Source: an uncultured Pelagimonas sp. (GTDB taxonomy: Bacteria; Pseudomonadota; Alphaproteobacteria; Rhodobacterales; Rhodobacteraceae). From it: a stretch of 64,000 nt of DNA. The notes below the pieces were generated by a model. The model ran no database searches. It was not told the origin of the DNA and saw only the letters and a program-made list of their open reading frames with translations. Made by a program: the position numbers and the translations under genes. Positions within the stretch are counted from its first letter, which is position 1. Each line of letters begins with the position of its first letter. Below, in pieces: positions 36,854-47,122 of the stretch. The DNA lies in assembly GCA_947499735.1 (NCBI GenBank), contig CANMPP010000004.1:1-64000 (forward strand), in the 5' to 3' direction.

Positions 36854-37693
36854 TTAGAGCAACGCATAATCAAACCTAGCCAACAATGCCTCATGGGGTT
36901 TTAGCAAGGCAGAGATCTGTGCAATGTCGACATCTTTCAGTTGCGAAATTTGTCGTTCATTCATGTTCGAAATGCCTTGGGCCTCGTAGTCTTTCACCTT
37001 CACTTTGACCTCGCCTTTGGGGTCAAGGTCGGGAACATCTGTCAACGCCAGATCGGTCAAAAGCTGGGATGGCGTTTGGCAAAAGCCCTCATACGTCAAA
37101 ATTGGCGCATCATAGACATCAGCGATCTCAGCTAGGTATTGGCTGCGCACGACCCACATTTCGGTCAAATGACTGACGATATCCTCGCGCAGCAAATCAC
37201 GATAATGCGTATTGGAATATCGACTTAACTGAGACGAGATATTTGCATATGGGTCACGATTGTTCACGAGGATTTTCGGGTTATTGAAAAGGGCCACAAC
37301 TTTGGCGTGCCGCACCATATTTGGCGGGCTCTTCTCAACAAAATACTGAACTTTCGGCTCTTGCGCACGCGCCTCATCGACAGCCTTCTGAAGACATCCA
37401 GCAACGGATTGATAACAAACTGGCTTTTGCGGCCACCAACGATCTTGTTCGATCAGCCCTGGCACAATCCATTGCATTTCATTGTTAACTGGGTTGAAGG
37501 ATGCCACGTGATCAGAACTGGTCAGGAACTTTGAGATCGCCGTCGACCCTGAATTGGGAGGCGTGAATATCAAAATGGTCGGCGCATCAACAGAATCGGT
37601 AGACTTATGGGGCCATCTGAGTGGGGATTTCTCAATACGCGTTAACTGATAACCCAATTTTGACAGAATGGACCTGCTGGCTGATTTCAACAA
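36854..37693 (-). CDS. Sulfotransferase-like protein
   Basis: 279 aa. The PAPS 5'-phosphate loop is TPPNSGSTAISKFL (about 44-57), and the 3'-phosphate part is probably LVNNRDPYANISSQLSRY (R-x-x-x-S pattern). These fit the sulfotransferase fold. It may add sulfate to the EPS or a cell-surface molecule; the acceptor is unknown. It is convergent with the exosortase gene, with stops about 12 bp apart, and is not in its operon. Confidence 0.8.
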   Translation of the reverse strand: MLKSASRSILSKLGYQLTRIEKSPLRWPHKSTDSVDAPTILIFTPPNSGSTAISKFLTSSDHVASFNPVNNEMQWIVPGLIEQDRWWPQKPVCYQSVAGCLQKAVDEARAQEPKVQYFVEKSPPNMVRHAKVVALFNNPKILVNNRDPYANISSQLSRYSNTHYRDLLREDIVSHLTEMWVVRSQYLAEIADVYDAPILTYEGFCQTPSQLLTDLALTDVPDLDPKGEVKVKVKDYEAQGISNMNERQISQLKDVDIAQISALLKPHEALLARFDYALL

Positions 37694-37760
37694 AAAACGC
37701 CCTCCGCAAAAATTTCAAATGACACGTTCATCAGCATCCGATCTTCCAACTTAGCTATGT

Positions 37761-39065
37761 TTATTGCGCTTCAAAGGCACCCAGCGTCACACGCCCGGTT
37801 TTAGCGCGCTCACGCCCCAAAATATCCCGCCCCGGTGCAAATTCGGCAAGGCCAGCGCCAATCAAAGGGCTGCCCTCTTTTGGTTCGAAATTCAACTTCG
37901 ACGGGTCTTCATAAAACTTATAAATGTACTTTGTAACGACGTTTCGTTTCAAAGCATCACCGCTGCCGCTATAGGACATTGCAGCATTGTTCGCGATCAA
38001 GACATGCCTATATGCTTCGGGGTTTTTTCGTTTGGATCCCAGTTTGATCCAGGGAAATCGCTGGGGTGGCCCAGAAAGATAGGCAACAGTATTGTTCACT
38101 ATTTTACTATCGAAGCCATCGTATAAAGATATTCCGTGATAGTGGTTCACCAATACAAGATTGTTCTGGATGGTCACGTTTTCAAAGCGACCATCAAACA
38201 GGCCAATACCCTGCAACTTGCCGCGCAACGGATGCTTTTCTGGCCCAGTCCAACCAATAATGACATTGCTGTCTAGAACCAGATTTTTCAGAATACCGCT
38301 TCCACCGTTTTTCACTTTGGGAGCCCAAGATTGGAAACCGTCATCATGGTTTTTATCTACATCAAACGAATTTTCGACGAAATTACCGTAGTAGATCGTG
38401 TCATCACCTAGCCCGCGCAAAGCGTCGCCACTAAACCCAGATACCCGGTTATTTAAGACACGCGCACCTTCGTTATAGGACTGAATCGCAAATGCTGTCC
38501 CCGTAACAGTGTTGTTTCGGAAAGTCACATTTCGACCTTTCAATTTAACACCGTTTACGTGCTTGTCGGTCAACCATTCTTCTTTGGTCCAGTTAAAGTA
38601 CTCTTGCTTAGCATCTTGACTGCCTCTGATGTCCAAACCTTCGACCACAACATTATCCGCATTGGTCGTGACCAAAACGTAGTGTTTTTCAACCGGTGCT
38701 TCTGGCCAAACCCCAAGATTAGACACATGGGTTCCAGGAGATCGAACCACGAGAACCGGTGTATATGCACCCGCCGGGGTTTGCGCTGTGATCGTTAGTG
38801 GTGGTGAATAATTGCCTCGAATACGTATTGCGTCGTGTTGGCCATCCATGAAAACAATCGGAATATCACGCTTTCCGCGTGCTTTTATCGCGTCATCCAA
38901 ACTGCCATAAGGCGCGCTTTCGCTGCCATCTGCATTCGACGAAATTTCAGCCGTACGCGGTGCGACAAAGATTTGGGCGACAATATCTGTCGCAGATGCG
39001 ATCAACGCAAAGCACAAAAATGCAATGCGAAGCCCTATCCGGTCTAAAGGTGAAAAGAGTTTCAT
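37761..39065 (-). CDS. Exported right-handed beta-helix protein
   Basis: 434 aa from the ATG at 39065, which follows an excellent AGGAGG; an upstream ATG at 39095 is weaker. The signal peptide ends near residue 30 (DIVA then QIF). The body is parallel beta-helix with N-N-T/N-N-R turns, and a motif N239-H-D-D-G-F-Q-S-W matches NHDDMIQIW of the beta-helix protein at 31776. This shared acidic patch could be an active site of a lyase or epimerase. It is likely a periplasmic EPS-modifying enzyme. It lies 3 bp after a GT2 gene on the same strand. Confidence 0.78.
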   Translation of the reverse strand: MKLFSPLDRIGLRIAFLCFALIASATDIVAQIFVAPRTAEISSNADGSESAPYGSLDDAIKARGKRDIPIVFMDGQHDAIRIRGNYSPPLTITAQTPAGAYTPVLVVRSPGTHVSNLGVWPEAPVEKHYVLVTTNADNVVVEGLDIRGSQDAKQEYFNWTKEEWLTDKHVNGVKLKGRNVTFRNNTVTGTAFAIQSYNEGARVLNNRVSGFSGDALRGLGDDTIYYGNFVENSFDVDKNHDDGFQSWAPKVKNGGSGILKNLVLDSNVIIGWTGPEKHPLRGKLQGIGLFDGRFENVTIQNNLVLVNHYHGISLYDGFDSKIVNNTVAYLSGPPQRFPWIKLGSKRKNPEAYRHVLIANNAAMSYSGSGDALKRNVVTKYIYKFYEDPSKLNFEPKEGSPLIGAGLAEFAPGRDILGRERAKTGRVTLGAFEAQ

Positions 39066-39098
39066 TTTACCTCCTGAGGACCCGATCGAGGTCACCCG

Positions 39099-40001
39099 TT
39101 ACTTCACGACGCTTCGAGACAAGAGATAAAAGAAGCTTGCAAGATACTTCAAGTTTGTCGGCTTCCGACACGCAGCTTCCCGCGCAAAAGGAAGAGCCAA
39201 TTTGTAATCCTGAAACGCGCGCAAAGCCCCTGCAATCCTATGATTATGATGCGCCAAGACATCTGGATAACGAGACAACAATTCTTTGTGCTTTGTCAAA
39301 ATATGTTGCTGCGCATCGACGCGCTTGCGGCTAGATCGTGTGATGGAATTTTCAGACATGCGCTGAATGACCAAATCATCCGCAATGAAATCCACATAGC
39401 CTTCCTGCGCAACGCGCAACATCAATTCCCAATCAACCAAGGCCTTTAGATCTTCGTCAAAGCCGCCCAGTTTTTCCAAAACGTCTTTTCGGATCACCAG
39501 CATTTGCGTCGATAGATAACTGCCTTTGACTAGGCTGGGCAAAATGTCTCCTGACAAAGGGGAGATAGACAGATCTGGATAGCGTTTATCAACGGGCGTA
39601 TCAGGATGGCTGTCCGCTTTGACCTCCATCCCGCAAAACGATGCCACATGATCCGGCTTTTGCAACAAACTGGACATCTGCGCCGTCAATTTTTCTGGCT
39701 TCCAGACATCATCACTGTCTTGAAACGCAATCCATTCCGCATCCGCTGCTGCTAGTCGAATGCCCAAATTACGCGCCGAAGAAACACCTGAACCTTCTGT
39801 ATTCGAAACGATGCGCAAACGTGGATCTGCGATAGATTTCAATACGTCCAATGTCTTATCCGTGGATGTATCATCCACAGCAATCACCTCTAGGCTGTCC
39901 CAATCTTGATCTAGAACCGATTGGATCGCTTCTTTTACAGTGTCTTCGCGATTGTAGCAGGGAACCACCACACTGACTTTGGTTTTGTTTAAAGAAGACA
40001 T
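39099..40001 (-). CDS. Glycosyltransferase family 2
   Basis: 300 aa GT2. VSVVVPCYNREDTVKEAI, VIAVDDTSTDKT and the D-x-D-like FQDSDDVWKPEKL give a normal GT-A domain; FDEDLKALVDWELMLRVA provides the later E/D-rich motif. No membrane anchor is seen. It precedes the signal-peptide beta-helix gene by about 33 bp in the same direction, so they are probably cotranscribed. Sugar specificity is unknown. Confidence 0.88.
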   Translation of the reverse strand: MSSLNKTKVSVVVPCYNREDTVKEAIQSVLDQDWDSLEVIAVDDTSTDKTLDVLKSIADPRLRIVSNTEGSGVSSARNLGIRLAAADAEWIAFQDSDDVWKPEKLTAQMSSLLQKPDHVASFCGMEVKADSHPDTPVDKRYPDLSISPLSGDILPSLVKGSYLSTQMLVIRKDVLEKLGGFDEDLKALVDWELMLRVAQEGYVDFIADDLVIQRMSENSITRSSRKRVDAQQHILTKHKELLSRYPDVLAHHNHRIAGALRAFQDYKLALPFAREAACRKPTNLKYLASFFYLLSRSVVK

Positions 40002-40202
40002 GTCGTTGTAGCCCTGTTGAATTCTATATCAGTCGTGTTCTTGCATGGCCCATAAGGCAACGCCTGCAAAACAAACCACCTATTCACGCGGATTAAAGCT
40101 TCGGTGTGTTTGCCTTTGCTTGTCAATTAAATAGCAGTAGATCTACGTTTGCCTCATCTTGCTACGTGAATTGCGTGCAAGAGTTATGCGTTCACCACCT
40201 CT

Positions 40203-41213
40203 TTAGTCCGGCAGCCCGCGATGCCCCAGCAGTTTCTGGAGCAAAACAGAGGCAAGCGCTTGAAAATTCCTAGGGTTTCGGCGAAACCAACGCACAAGGC
40301 GCCCCCATTCTTTACGTCGCAGCATTGTCCATCCGTAGCGCCGGTTCTGGCTAAGAGCGTTCGAAACACGACGGGCCAGCAAGTCCGCAATCGAATCCGT
40401 CAATGACCCCTGCTTTTGCAATTCGTCACGCAAGCGTTCTGCTTCAGTTGCAATTGCACGATAATCTACATCGGTGACGGAGCCCGGAGATATTTTTTGC
40501 GAAACAGCACCAATTCGCGTTGAAAACACATAATGCGCTTCGTGCAGCAAACCAAAACGCGCACCAGCCTGCACCATGGATATGTAAAGCGCACAATCTT
40601 CGCCGTGACGCAGATGGCTTGGATATTTCAAAAGCCCTTTTTCCAGCAGACTACGGTGGAAAATGGGTTTCAACATGCCAAAGTCCAGACCAGTAGCTTC
40701 GTCTGCTTGCAAGAAGTCCTCGATTTGCAGTTCTTGTAGCGCACCGGATGCGGGGTATTGCAGGTCGTCGGGCGCGTAACACTTGGCCGCCAAATCATAC
40801 AGCAACAGCAGGTCAGAAATGATGTCCAAACCTTCTTCTTCCGCATAGGACACCAAACGCGTCAATCGACCCGGTTCGTATGCATCATCTGCATCCAGTA
40901 CAGCAAACCAATCCCCGGTTGCATGTTCCAGCCCCAAATTACGGGCATGGGCCGGGCCTGCATTCTGTGGAGAATTTACCGCAATGATCCGATCATCTTC
41001 TGACGCGAGTTTGGCCATGACGTCAGCCGTTTGATCCGTAGACGCATCATCTACGATCACAATTTCCAAACGCCCAGGCCAATCCGATTCCTGCAAAGAC
41101 TGCACAGCACGTGGTAAGAAATTTTCCGCATTGTATGTGGGAATAATAACCGAGACGCATGTGCTTTGTGATGCAAATGTCTTTTTTTGTGTCAAAATTC
41201 GTCCCGCCCTCAA
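40203..41213 (-). CDS. Glycosyltransferase family 2
   Basis: 336 aa GT2 with VSVIIPTYNAENFLPRAV, IVIVDDASTDQT and the metal site FAVLDADDAYEPGRL. HGEDCALYISMVQAGA is the acceptor/catalytic region. The C-terminal 80 residues are basic and contain RRKEWGRLVRWFRRNP, perhaps for membrane contact. It is divergent from the GT4 gene at 41329. Confidence 0.87.
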   Translation of the reverse strand: MRAGRILTQKKTFASQSTCVSVIIPTYNAENFLPRAVQSLQESDWPGRLEIVIVDDASTDQTADVMAKLASEDDRIIAVNSPQNAGPAHARNLGLEHATGDWFAVLDADDAYEPGRLTRLVSYAEEEGLDIISDLLLLYDLAAKCYAPDDLQYPASGALQELQIEDFLQADEATGLDFGMLKPIFHRSLLEKGLLKYPSHLRHGEDCALYISMVQAGARFGLLHEAHYVFSTRIGAVSQKISPGSVTDVDYRAIATEAERLRDELQKQGSLTDSIADLLARRVSNALSQNRRYGWTMLRRKEWGRLVRWFRRNPRNFQALASVLLQKLLGHRGLPD

Positions 41214-41328
41214 TAATGGTCTGTTATTTCTTGATAATCAAAGTACACGTAAACTACGGCCAGAGTGTATTTTGATTACGAAATGCTGACAAGATTCCAC
41301 ACGTTCTCTGTTAAATTTAGCACACCTT

Positions 41329-42525
41329 ATGAAGCACCCCAACCTGCAAGACCCTGTTTCCAAAAAGCGAAAAATAGCCATTTTTTCGTCTGTTCTTGGC
41401 ATTCCGTCGGAAATTTGGATGACAAGGCAAGCGCAAAGCTTCGACATTTTTGACCCACATTTTTTGGGTTGGCAAAAACATGAGCAAGCAGAACTGGGCG
41501 GTATAGCGAACGCATTAGTTGGCGGACGCCCGGTTTCATCAAAAACGTTGCGGGCTCGGGCCTATCGAAAACTGGGCATGGCGGGGGCCTATGGCCTTTC
41601 CCACGCTCAGAAAGCCGCCGTTTCAAAAGCATTGAACACGATCAACCCTGACATCGTTTTAGCCCATTTCGGCTGGACCGCCATCGCAGTAGCCCAAGCT
41701 TTGCCAAAAAACCTGCCGCTTGTTCTACATGTACACGGGCGTGACGCCTCAGCCCTTTTGACCGAACCGTCATACCGCGCAGCACTGCAGCGCGTTCTGC
41801 CCAAATTGTCTGGGGCCATCGTTGTTGGTCAACACCAATTGGATCGCTTGGCCCCTTTAGGTTTGCCCAGCAATACGGATGTAATCCCTTGCGGCGCCCC
41901 CCTGGCGCTTTTTGCGCAGCGCCCGATACCAAAGCAATCAAGCGCAAGTTCGGACAAACCGGTGCGCTTTATTTCTGTCGGACGCTTATCCGAAGAAAAG
42001 GGTATGCGCGAGACCCTTTCAGCCTTCGAACAAGTGCTCAAATCTGTGCCTGATTCAGAACTCGTATTGGTGGGTTTCGGGCCATTGGCCGCCCAACTGG
42101 AACAAGACATTCACGAGAAAGGCCTTGGTACCAAGGTTCGATTGACCGGCCGTTTGACGCCAGAACAAATCGCAGATGAATTATCGATGTCCCATGTTTA
42201 TCTGCAGCATTCCCGAACCTATCAAGGCTGGTGCGAAGGGTTTGGTGTCACTTTGACCGAAGCTGGCGCAGCAGGACTACCCCTTTTGGCGTCAGCTTCC
42301 GGTGGTTTGATGGATCAAATAGAATTTGGCGAAAACGGGTTTCTGTTTCCTGAAAGCGATGTCGCTGCGCAAGCAGACCTGATGATCAAGCTCGCACAGG
42401 ACCCTGAGCTGCGCCTGTCGCTAGGAACAAATGCCCGCCGTTTGGCAGGACGCTTTGACAGTTCTTTGATGGCAAATAAGTTGGAACAGTTTTTGCTTCA
42501 AACACTCGAAGGCAACGCCAAATAA
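41329..42525 (+). CDS. Glycosyltransferase family 4 (GT-B)
   Basis: 398 aa GT-B enzyme. VLHVHGRDAS and VGQHQLDRLA belong to the N-terminal domain; FISVGRLSEEKG and EGFGVTLTEAGAAGLPLLAS (the E-x7-E motif) give the donor-binding domain. It probably adds a sugar to the growing EPS unit. Its stop is 3 bp from the end of the convergent polymerase gene. Confidence 0.9.
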   Translation: MKHPNLQDPVSKKRKIAIFSSVLGIPSEIWMTRQAQSFDIFDPHFLGWQKHEQAELGGIANALVGGRPVSSKTLRARAYRKLGMAGAYGLSHAQKAAVSKALNTINPDIVLAHFGWTAIAVAQALPKNLPLVLHVHGRDASALLTEPSYRAALQRVLPKLSGAIVVGQHQLDRLAPLGLPSNTDVIPCGAPLALFAQRPIPKQSSASSDKPVRFISVGRLSEEKGMRETLSAFEQVLKSVPDSELVLVGFGPLAAQLEQDIHEKGLGTKVRLTGRLTPEQIADELSMSHVYLQHSRTYQGWCEGFGVTLTEAGAAGLPLLASASGGLMDQIEFGENGFLFPESDVAAQADLMIKLAQDPELRLSLGTNARRLAGRFDSSLMANKLEQFLLQTLEGNAK

Positions 42526-42527
42526 CT

Positions 42528-44090
42528 TTATTTACGTGGTTTTTCCTTTGAAAAATCACGCGCCCACAAGTCGCCATCCTTAGGCTTGTCCCGTGTCTCA
42601 CCCACATTCGGTAGAATATGGCGTCGCGGGTCAGGAATATCGGTTGGCCTTGATCGTTGCTCAAAAGCTCTTGTTCTTTCTGGAAGCGCTACTGATTTTT
42701 CTGCAATTCCACGCCGGGATTTTGTTGGAGAAAACCGCGTATACATGGATGGTCCCGATCGACCCGCAGCATGTTCAGCCTGAGCCCCCTGCGACAATCC
42801 CTCTTCGCCTTCATCAGTCTCAGTGTCAGTGTCATTTTCCAAGGCCGACGCATATAACCAGCCCCCGGCACCGAGATAAAATACAACGAAAACGGACACG
42901 TTACCCCAAAGATGGACAGTGATCATCACACAGCACATAGCAATCAACGTGACCAAGTGTCCGATCCTCAACTTATGAAGATCTGGGTCGGAGATTTTAG
43001 CATGCGCACCAAGCCAGAGGTGCACCACGAAAGCACTGAAAATACTTACAAACCCTAATATCCCGTAGCGCATTCCAGTCAAAAGCCAGAAGTTATCGAC
43101 AGACGCCCCGACCCAATGCGGGCGCGCCCAGTCACCCAGACCAATGCCAAAAATCGGATTATTTTGGATCGTCAATAACCCCCAGTCAAACTGAGCCAAA
43201 CGCGTGTAGGCGCTTAACGGGTTGAAGGCCGCATAGCTGATCAAAACACGAATCGGTGTCCGATCAGAAATCAAATCAACCACCACATAGCCGATGACAG
43301 CCATAAGCACACACAGTTTCCAACTGTCTTTGGTAATCTTTCCCCAAAGCAAAAGGCAACTCTGCAACAGAACCGCAAGCATCGGACCTGAAGACAAGGA
43401 AATTATTGTCGACCAAATAGACAGGATAATCGCCCCTGTTCGAACACCTGCGGGCGCCCGCAAAGACATTATGGTATTGGCAAATGTCAGCGAACAGAAC
43501 ATGCCCCATAGAATGGGGTGGTCAAAAACGCCCTGCACGCGCTCGAGGCCAATGCGCCCTCTGGCACTTGGATCCCGTGTCGGTGTTTCAAACGCGACCC
43601 GCAGCAAATCTGGAATAACCGTTTTTGCAGTCAAACTTTCCAACATGGCCAATGGCGAATTGATGGCAAGAACGATCAAAACGAATTTAAACACAAAGCG
43701 GTAATCGTCAGAGTTTCGAATAAAGGCGCGCCCAACAAAATACCCACCCGTCAATTCCACCATCGTAATACCTGCAAATGGCAATTTGGACGTTCCGTGA
43801 ACAGCTATGAGCGACAGCATAATCCACAATCCGTGGAACATAACGATCCAATCGACCATGGTTGTACGGCCATATTTTCCGCTGAGGCAATTGAATGCCA
43901 ATGGCACTGTTGAGATCAACAGAAAAATACGTGTAGGAGACATTCGCAGGCCCGCGACATCGCGCGCGATTGGTAAGAAAATACAAATTAGAAAAATAAT
44001 CAGATACAGGCGCGACTTATTTTCTTGCGCCGCCTGAGCGCCGTTTTTCGGATATGTCGCTAATGAGCCCGTTTGTTCAACAACAGCCAT
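42528..44090 (-). CDS. O-antigen ligase/polymerase-like membrane protein (Wzy-type)
   Basis: 520 aa with about ten hydrophobic helices from residue 28 to about 415 and a large loop after residue 280 (DWGLLTIQNNPIFGIGLGDWARPHW), the layout of Wzy/WaaL proteins. Residues after about 420 form a long, polar, Arg-rich tail with no membrane helix, which is unusual. It probably polymerises EPS repeat units in the periplasm. It starts far from other genes, with a 470-bp gap upstream. Confidence 0.8.
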   Translation of the reverse strand: MAVVEQTGSLATYPKNGAQAAQENKSRLYLIIFLICIFLPIARDVAGLRMSPTRIFLLISTVPLAFNCLSGKYGRTTMVDWIVMFHGLWIMLSLIAVHGTSKLPFAGITMVELTGGYFVGRAFIRNSDDYRFVFKFVLIVLAINSPLAMLESLTAKTVIPDLLRVAFETPTRDPSARGRIGLERVQGVFDHPILWGMFCSLTFANTIMSLRAPAGVRTGAIILSIWSTIISLSSGPMLAVLLQSCLLLWGKITKDSWKLCVLMAVIGYVVVDLISDRTPIRVLISYAAFNPLSAYTRLAQFDWGLLTIQNNPIFGIGLGDWARPHWVGASVDNFWLLTGMRYGILGFVSIFSAFVVHLWLGAHAKISDPDLHKLRIGHLVTLIAMCCVMITVHLWGNVSVFVVFYLGAGGWLYASALENDTDTETDEGEEGLSQGAQAEHAAGRSGPSMYTRFSPTKSRRGIAEKSVALPERTRAFEQRSRPTDIPDPRRHILPNVGETRDKPKDGDLWARDFSKEKPRK

Positions 44091-44558
44091 GTCTTTTTAT
44101 CATTCCCCAGGCGAAGAAACCTTTTGTTGTGCCACTGCAGGTTCAGTGCTGATGCCCTACCTGTGACTCATATCCTTCATAACATGTCTTAGCGCCTAAC
44201 TCTGTTGAAGAACATTGGTGTTTTAGACATACGTTAAAATTGACTAACAACGCCTGATTGACCTTACAAGATTGCGCAAGGAGCGGGCGAAAACATCCCA
44301 GACCTCTCTACGAGTTATCAGCCCTGTTTCAAATGCTTGAATAAATGGCACAGCATGATAACCGCATAGTAGAGAAAAAATTCAGCGGATGTCATTCTGT
44401 AAAGTGAAGCATTTGAACACTCTTTTCTGCAGACGCATGCCAGTGTGTCGAAACTGGCGCGGTAATTTGTGCAGCGTCACTCTTTGCAGCACATACATAA
44501 CGCACATCCACAACTCTCGGAACAATATGGCGATGACACCGTCACAAAGAGGACGCAC
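44091..44558. other. Divergent intergenic region between wzy-like gene and rfbC
   Basis: 468 bp with no gene. It should hold promoters for both directions. An inverted repeat GCCAGT-gtgtcgaa-ACTGGC (44439-44458) lies about 100 bp before rfbC. Two TTGAC hexamers (around 44240 and 44258) could be -35 elements, but I cannot fix their partners. Confidence 0.5.
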
Positions 44559-45113
44559 ATGAAAGTTGAGAAGACCCCGATCGAAGACGTTCTGGTTATC
44601 ACGCCACCTCGGTTTGGCGACCATCGCGGCTTCTTTTCTGAAAGTTGGAACAGATCAAAGCTAGAAGCTGCAGGCGTATCACTACCGGAATTCGTCCAAG
44701 ACAATCATTCCATGTCCAGCGAAGTCGGAACGGTTCGTGGATTGCACTTTCAATCCCCACCCCATGCACAAGGTAAACTGGTGCGCTGTGGTCGTGGTAA
44801 GATTTTTGATGTTGCTGTTGATGTTCGCAAAGGATCTCCGACCTATGGAAAATGGTTTGGAGAAACGCTTTCTTTTGAAAACGGCGTTCAATTGTGGATA
44901 CCCGGCGGCTTTCTGCACGGCTTCATGACCTTGGAGCCAGACAGCGAAATCATCTACAAATGCACCGATCACTATGCACCGGAATGCGACGGTTCCGTCA
45001 AATGGGACAGTTGCGGTATTGACTGGCCCATTGAAGGTCTGACGCCCGTGATCTCGGAAAAAGACGAGAAAGCACAGACTTTGAGCGCATTCGAAACGCC
45101 CTTTACCTACTAA
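44559..45113 (+). CDS. rfbC: dTDP-4-dehydrorhamnose 3,5-epimerase
   Basis: 184 aa from the ATG at 44559, with AGAGGAC upstream; a longer frame from 44469 is not supported. The cupin fold residues are seen in GTVRGLHFQSPPHAQGKLVRC (catalytic His), then FDVAVDVRKGSPTYG and PGGFLHGF. It makes dTDP-4-dehydro-L-rhamnose. It is the first of three rhamnose genes, followed by rfbB after 33 bp. Confidence 0.95.
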   Translation: MKVEKTPIEDVLVITPPRFGDHRGFFSESWNRSKLEAAGVSLPEFVQDNHSMSSEVGTVRGLHFQSPPHAQGKLVRCGRGKIFDVAVDVRKGSPTYGKWFGETLSFENGVQLWIPGGFLHGFMTLEPDSEIIYKCTDHYAPECDGSVKWDSCGIDWPIEGLTPVISEKDEKAQTLSAFETPFTY

Positions 45114-45146
45114 GCAAGAACAATAAGCCCAAGAGGATAAATCGAC

Positions 45147-46199
45147 ATGAAAATTTTGGTGACAGGCGGCGCAGGGTTCATCGGATCCGCGGTTGTACGT
45201 CAGGCGATCAAGCAAGAAATTGAAGTCGTCAATCTGGACGCCCTGACCTATGCAGCCTGCCTAGACAACTTGGTGCCCGTCGCAGACAGCCCACTCTATC
45301 ATTTTGAACAGGCCGACATTCGCGATGCGGCTGCGTTGGAACGGATTTTTGCAGACCATAAACCTGACGCGATCATGCATTTAGCAGCTGAAAGCCATGT
45401 TGACCGCTCGATTGACGGACCCGCAGATTTCATCGAGACGAATATCATTGGCACCTTCAATATGTTGGAAGCCGCACGTAAATATTGGCTCGACAACGGC
45501 AAGCCAGAAAGCTTCCGCTTTCATCACATCTCCACCGACGAAGTCTTTGGATCCCTGCCAAACGATCCCGATGTGATGTTCACGGAAGAAACCGCTTATG
45601 ATCCGCGTTCACCCTATTCCGCATCCAAAGCCTCAAGCGACCATTTGGTGCGGGCTTGGGCCGAAACATATGGTTTGCCGGTTGTTTTGACAAATTGCTC
45701 CAACAATTACGGGCCGTATCATTTCCCTGAAAAGCTGATCCCAGTTGTCATTCTGAACGCTTTGGCGGGTAAGGACCTGCCAATATACGGTGATGGATCA
45801 AACATCCGCGACTGGCTATATGTAGAAGACCACGCCGACGCGCTATTGCTGGTCGTTCAAAAGGGTGAATTGAACCGAAGCTATAATATCGGTGGCGAAA
45901 ACGAACGCACCAATCTGGAATTGGTTCAGACCCTGTGTCGCATTCTTGATGAAAAACAACCGCGTGCGGATGGAAAATCCTATTCAGATCAAATCACCTT
46001 TGTGACGGACCGCCCCGGACATGACGCGCGCTATGCGATTGACCCACAACGGATTCGCAACGAACTGGGTTGGCGCCCTAGCGTTACCGTCGAAGAAGGG
46101 TTGGCCAAGACAGTTCAGTGGTATCTGGACAACGAAGAGTGGTGGCGCGCCTTGCAAAACCGGGCTGGCGTTGGCGAACGATTGGGTACCAAAGCATGA
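45147..46199 (+). CDS. rfbB: dTDP-glucose 4,6-dehydratase
   Basis: 350 aa SDR enzyme. NAD-binding [15 protein letters not shown] is at the N-terminus, [15 protein letters not shown] is the RfbB signature, and the catalytic Y-x-x-x-K is YSASKA. It turns dTDP-glucose into dTDP-4-dehydro-6-deoxyglucose. Its stop overlaps the rfbD start by 4 bp. Confidence 0.96.
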   Translation: MKILVTGGAGFIGSAVVRQAIKQEIEVVNLDALTYAACLDNLVPVADSPLYHFEQADIRDAAALERIFADHKPDAIMHLAAESHVDRSIDGPADFIETNIIGTFNMLEAARKYWLDNGKPESFRFHHISTDEVFGSLPNDPDVMFTEETAYDPRSPYSASKASSDHLVRAWAETYGLPVVLTNCSNNYGPYHFPEKLIPVVILNALAGKDLPIYGDGSNIRDWLYVEDHADALLLVVQKGELNRSYNIGGENERTNLELVQTLCRILDEKQPRADGKSYSDQITFVTDRPGHDARYAIDPQRIRNELGWRPSVTVEEGLAKTVQWYLDNEEWWRALQNRAGVGERLGTKA

Positions 46200-47047
46200 A
46201 GTTTGTTGTTTTTGGTAAAACAGGCCAAGTCGCGCAAGAGTTGGCCCTGTTGGAAGGGACGGTTTGCTTTGGGCGTGACAGTGCAGACCTCAGTGATCCT
46301 GAAGCATGCGCTGCATTGATTAAGACCGAATCTCCGGATGCGGTCATTAATGCGGCAGCTTATACCGCCGTCGACAAGGCGGAAGATGAAGAAGCTTTGG
46401 CCACGACCATCAATGGTACGACCGTGGGCGTGATGGCTGCGACATGTGCTGAAATGGGCATTCCATTTGTTCATATCTCAACCGATTATGTTTTTGACGG
46501 CACGGGTGAAGAACCTTGGAGTTCCAATGCCCCTTTGGATCCGCCTAATGCTTATGGTCGCAGCAAACGGGTTGGGGAAGACGCAACTCGCGAAGCTGGT
46601 GGGGCTTATGCTATTATGCGAACATCATGGGTGGTGTCAGCGCATGGTAATAATTTCATCAAAACCATGCTGCGCCTTGCAGAAAGTCGCGACAAACTAA
46701 CCGTTGTTGCGGATCAAATCGGTGCTCCGACTCCTGCCTGCGACATTGCCGCCGCGAGTGTAAAAATCGCGACCGATCTGATCGCAGATCCCGCGAAGGC
46801 CGGAACATATCATTTTCAGGGCGCGCCTTATGCCAGCTGGGCTGATTTCGCGCGCGAGATTTTTTCGCAATCTGGTGTGGCTTGCACAGTCGAAGATATC
46901 CCCACAACAGCTTTTCCAACGCCTGCGACACGTCCGCTGAATTCAAGAATGGATTGTAGCGGTCTAACGAAAACATTCGGCATTGTTTGCCCTGATTGGA
47001 AAACAGGACTGGGCGAGATTCTGAAAGACCTAGACGCTAAATCTTAA
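46196..47047 (+). CDS. rfbD: dTDP-4-dehydrorhamnose reductase
   Basis: 283 aa SDR-type reductase from the ATG at 46196, overlapping rfbB (ATGA). NADP-binding [11 protein letters not shown] is at the N-terminus, then [16 protein letters not shown] and [10 protein letters not shown], and Y-x-x-x-K as YGRSK. It gives dTDP-L-rhamnose. The first enzyme of the pathway, RfbA, is not in the window and must be elsewhere. A strong terminator follows. Confidence 0.95.
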   Translation: MKFVVFGKTGQVAQELALLEGTVCFGRDSADLSDPEACAALIKTESPDAVINAAAYTAVDKAEDEEALATTINGTTVGVMAATCAEMGIPFVHISTDYVFDGTGEEPWSSNAPLDPPNAYGRSKRVGEDATREAGGAYAIMRTSWVVSAHGNNFIKTMLRLAESRDKLTVVADQIGAPTPACDIAAASVKIATDLIADPAKAGTYHFQGAPYASWADFAREIFSQSGVACTVEDIPTTAFPTPATRPLNSRMDCSGLTKTFGIVCPDWKTGLGEILKDLDAKS

Positions 47048-47064
47048 CGCTATCTCTAAAAGTC

Positions 47065-47099
47065 AAAAGGCCCGGCTGCAAATCGCAACCGGGCCTTTT
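47065..47099. terminator. Bidirectional intrinsic terminator
   Basis: AAAAGGCCCGG (47065-47075) and CCGGGCCTTTT (47089-47099) form an 11-bp stem, extended inside by TGC/GCA. It lies between the convergent rfbD and tyrosine-kinase genes and has A/T ends suited to both directions. Confidence 0.9.
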
Positions 47100-47122
47100 G
47101 CATTCGGCATGCCGCCGAAAGA

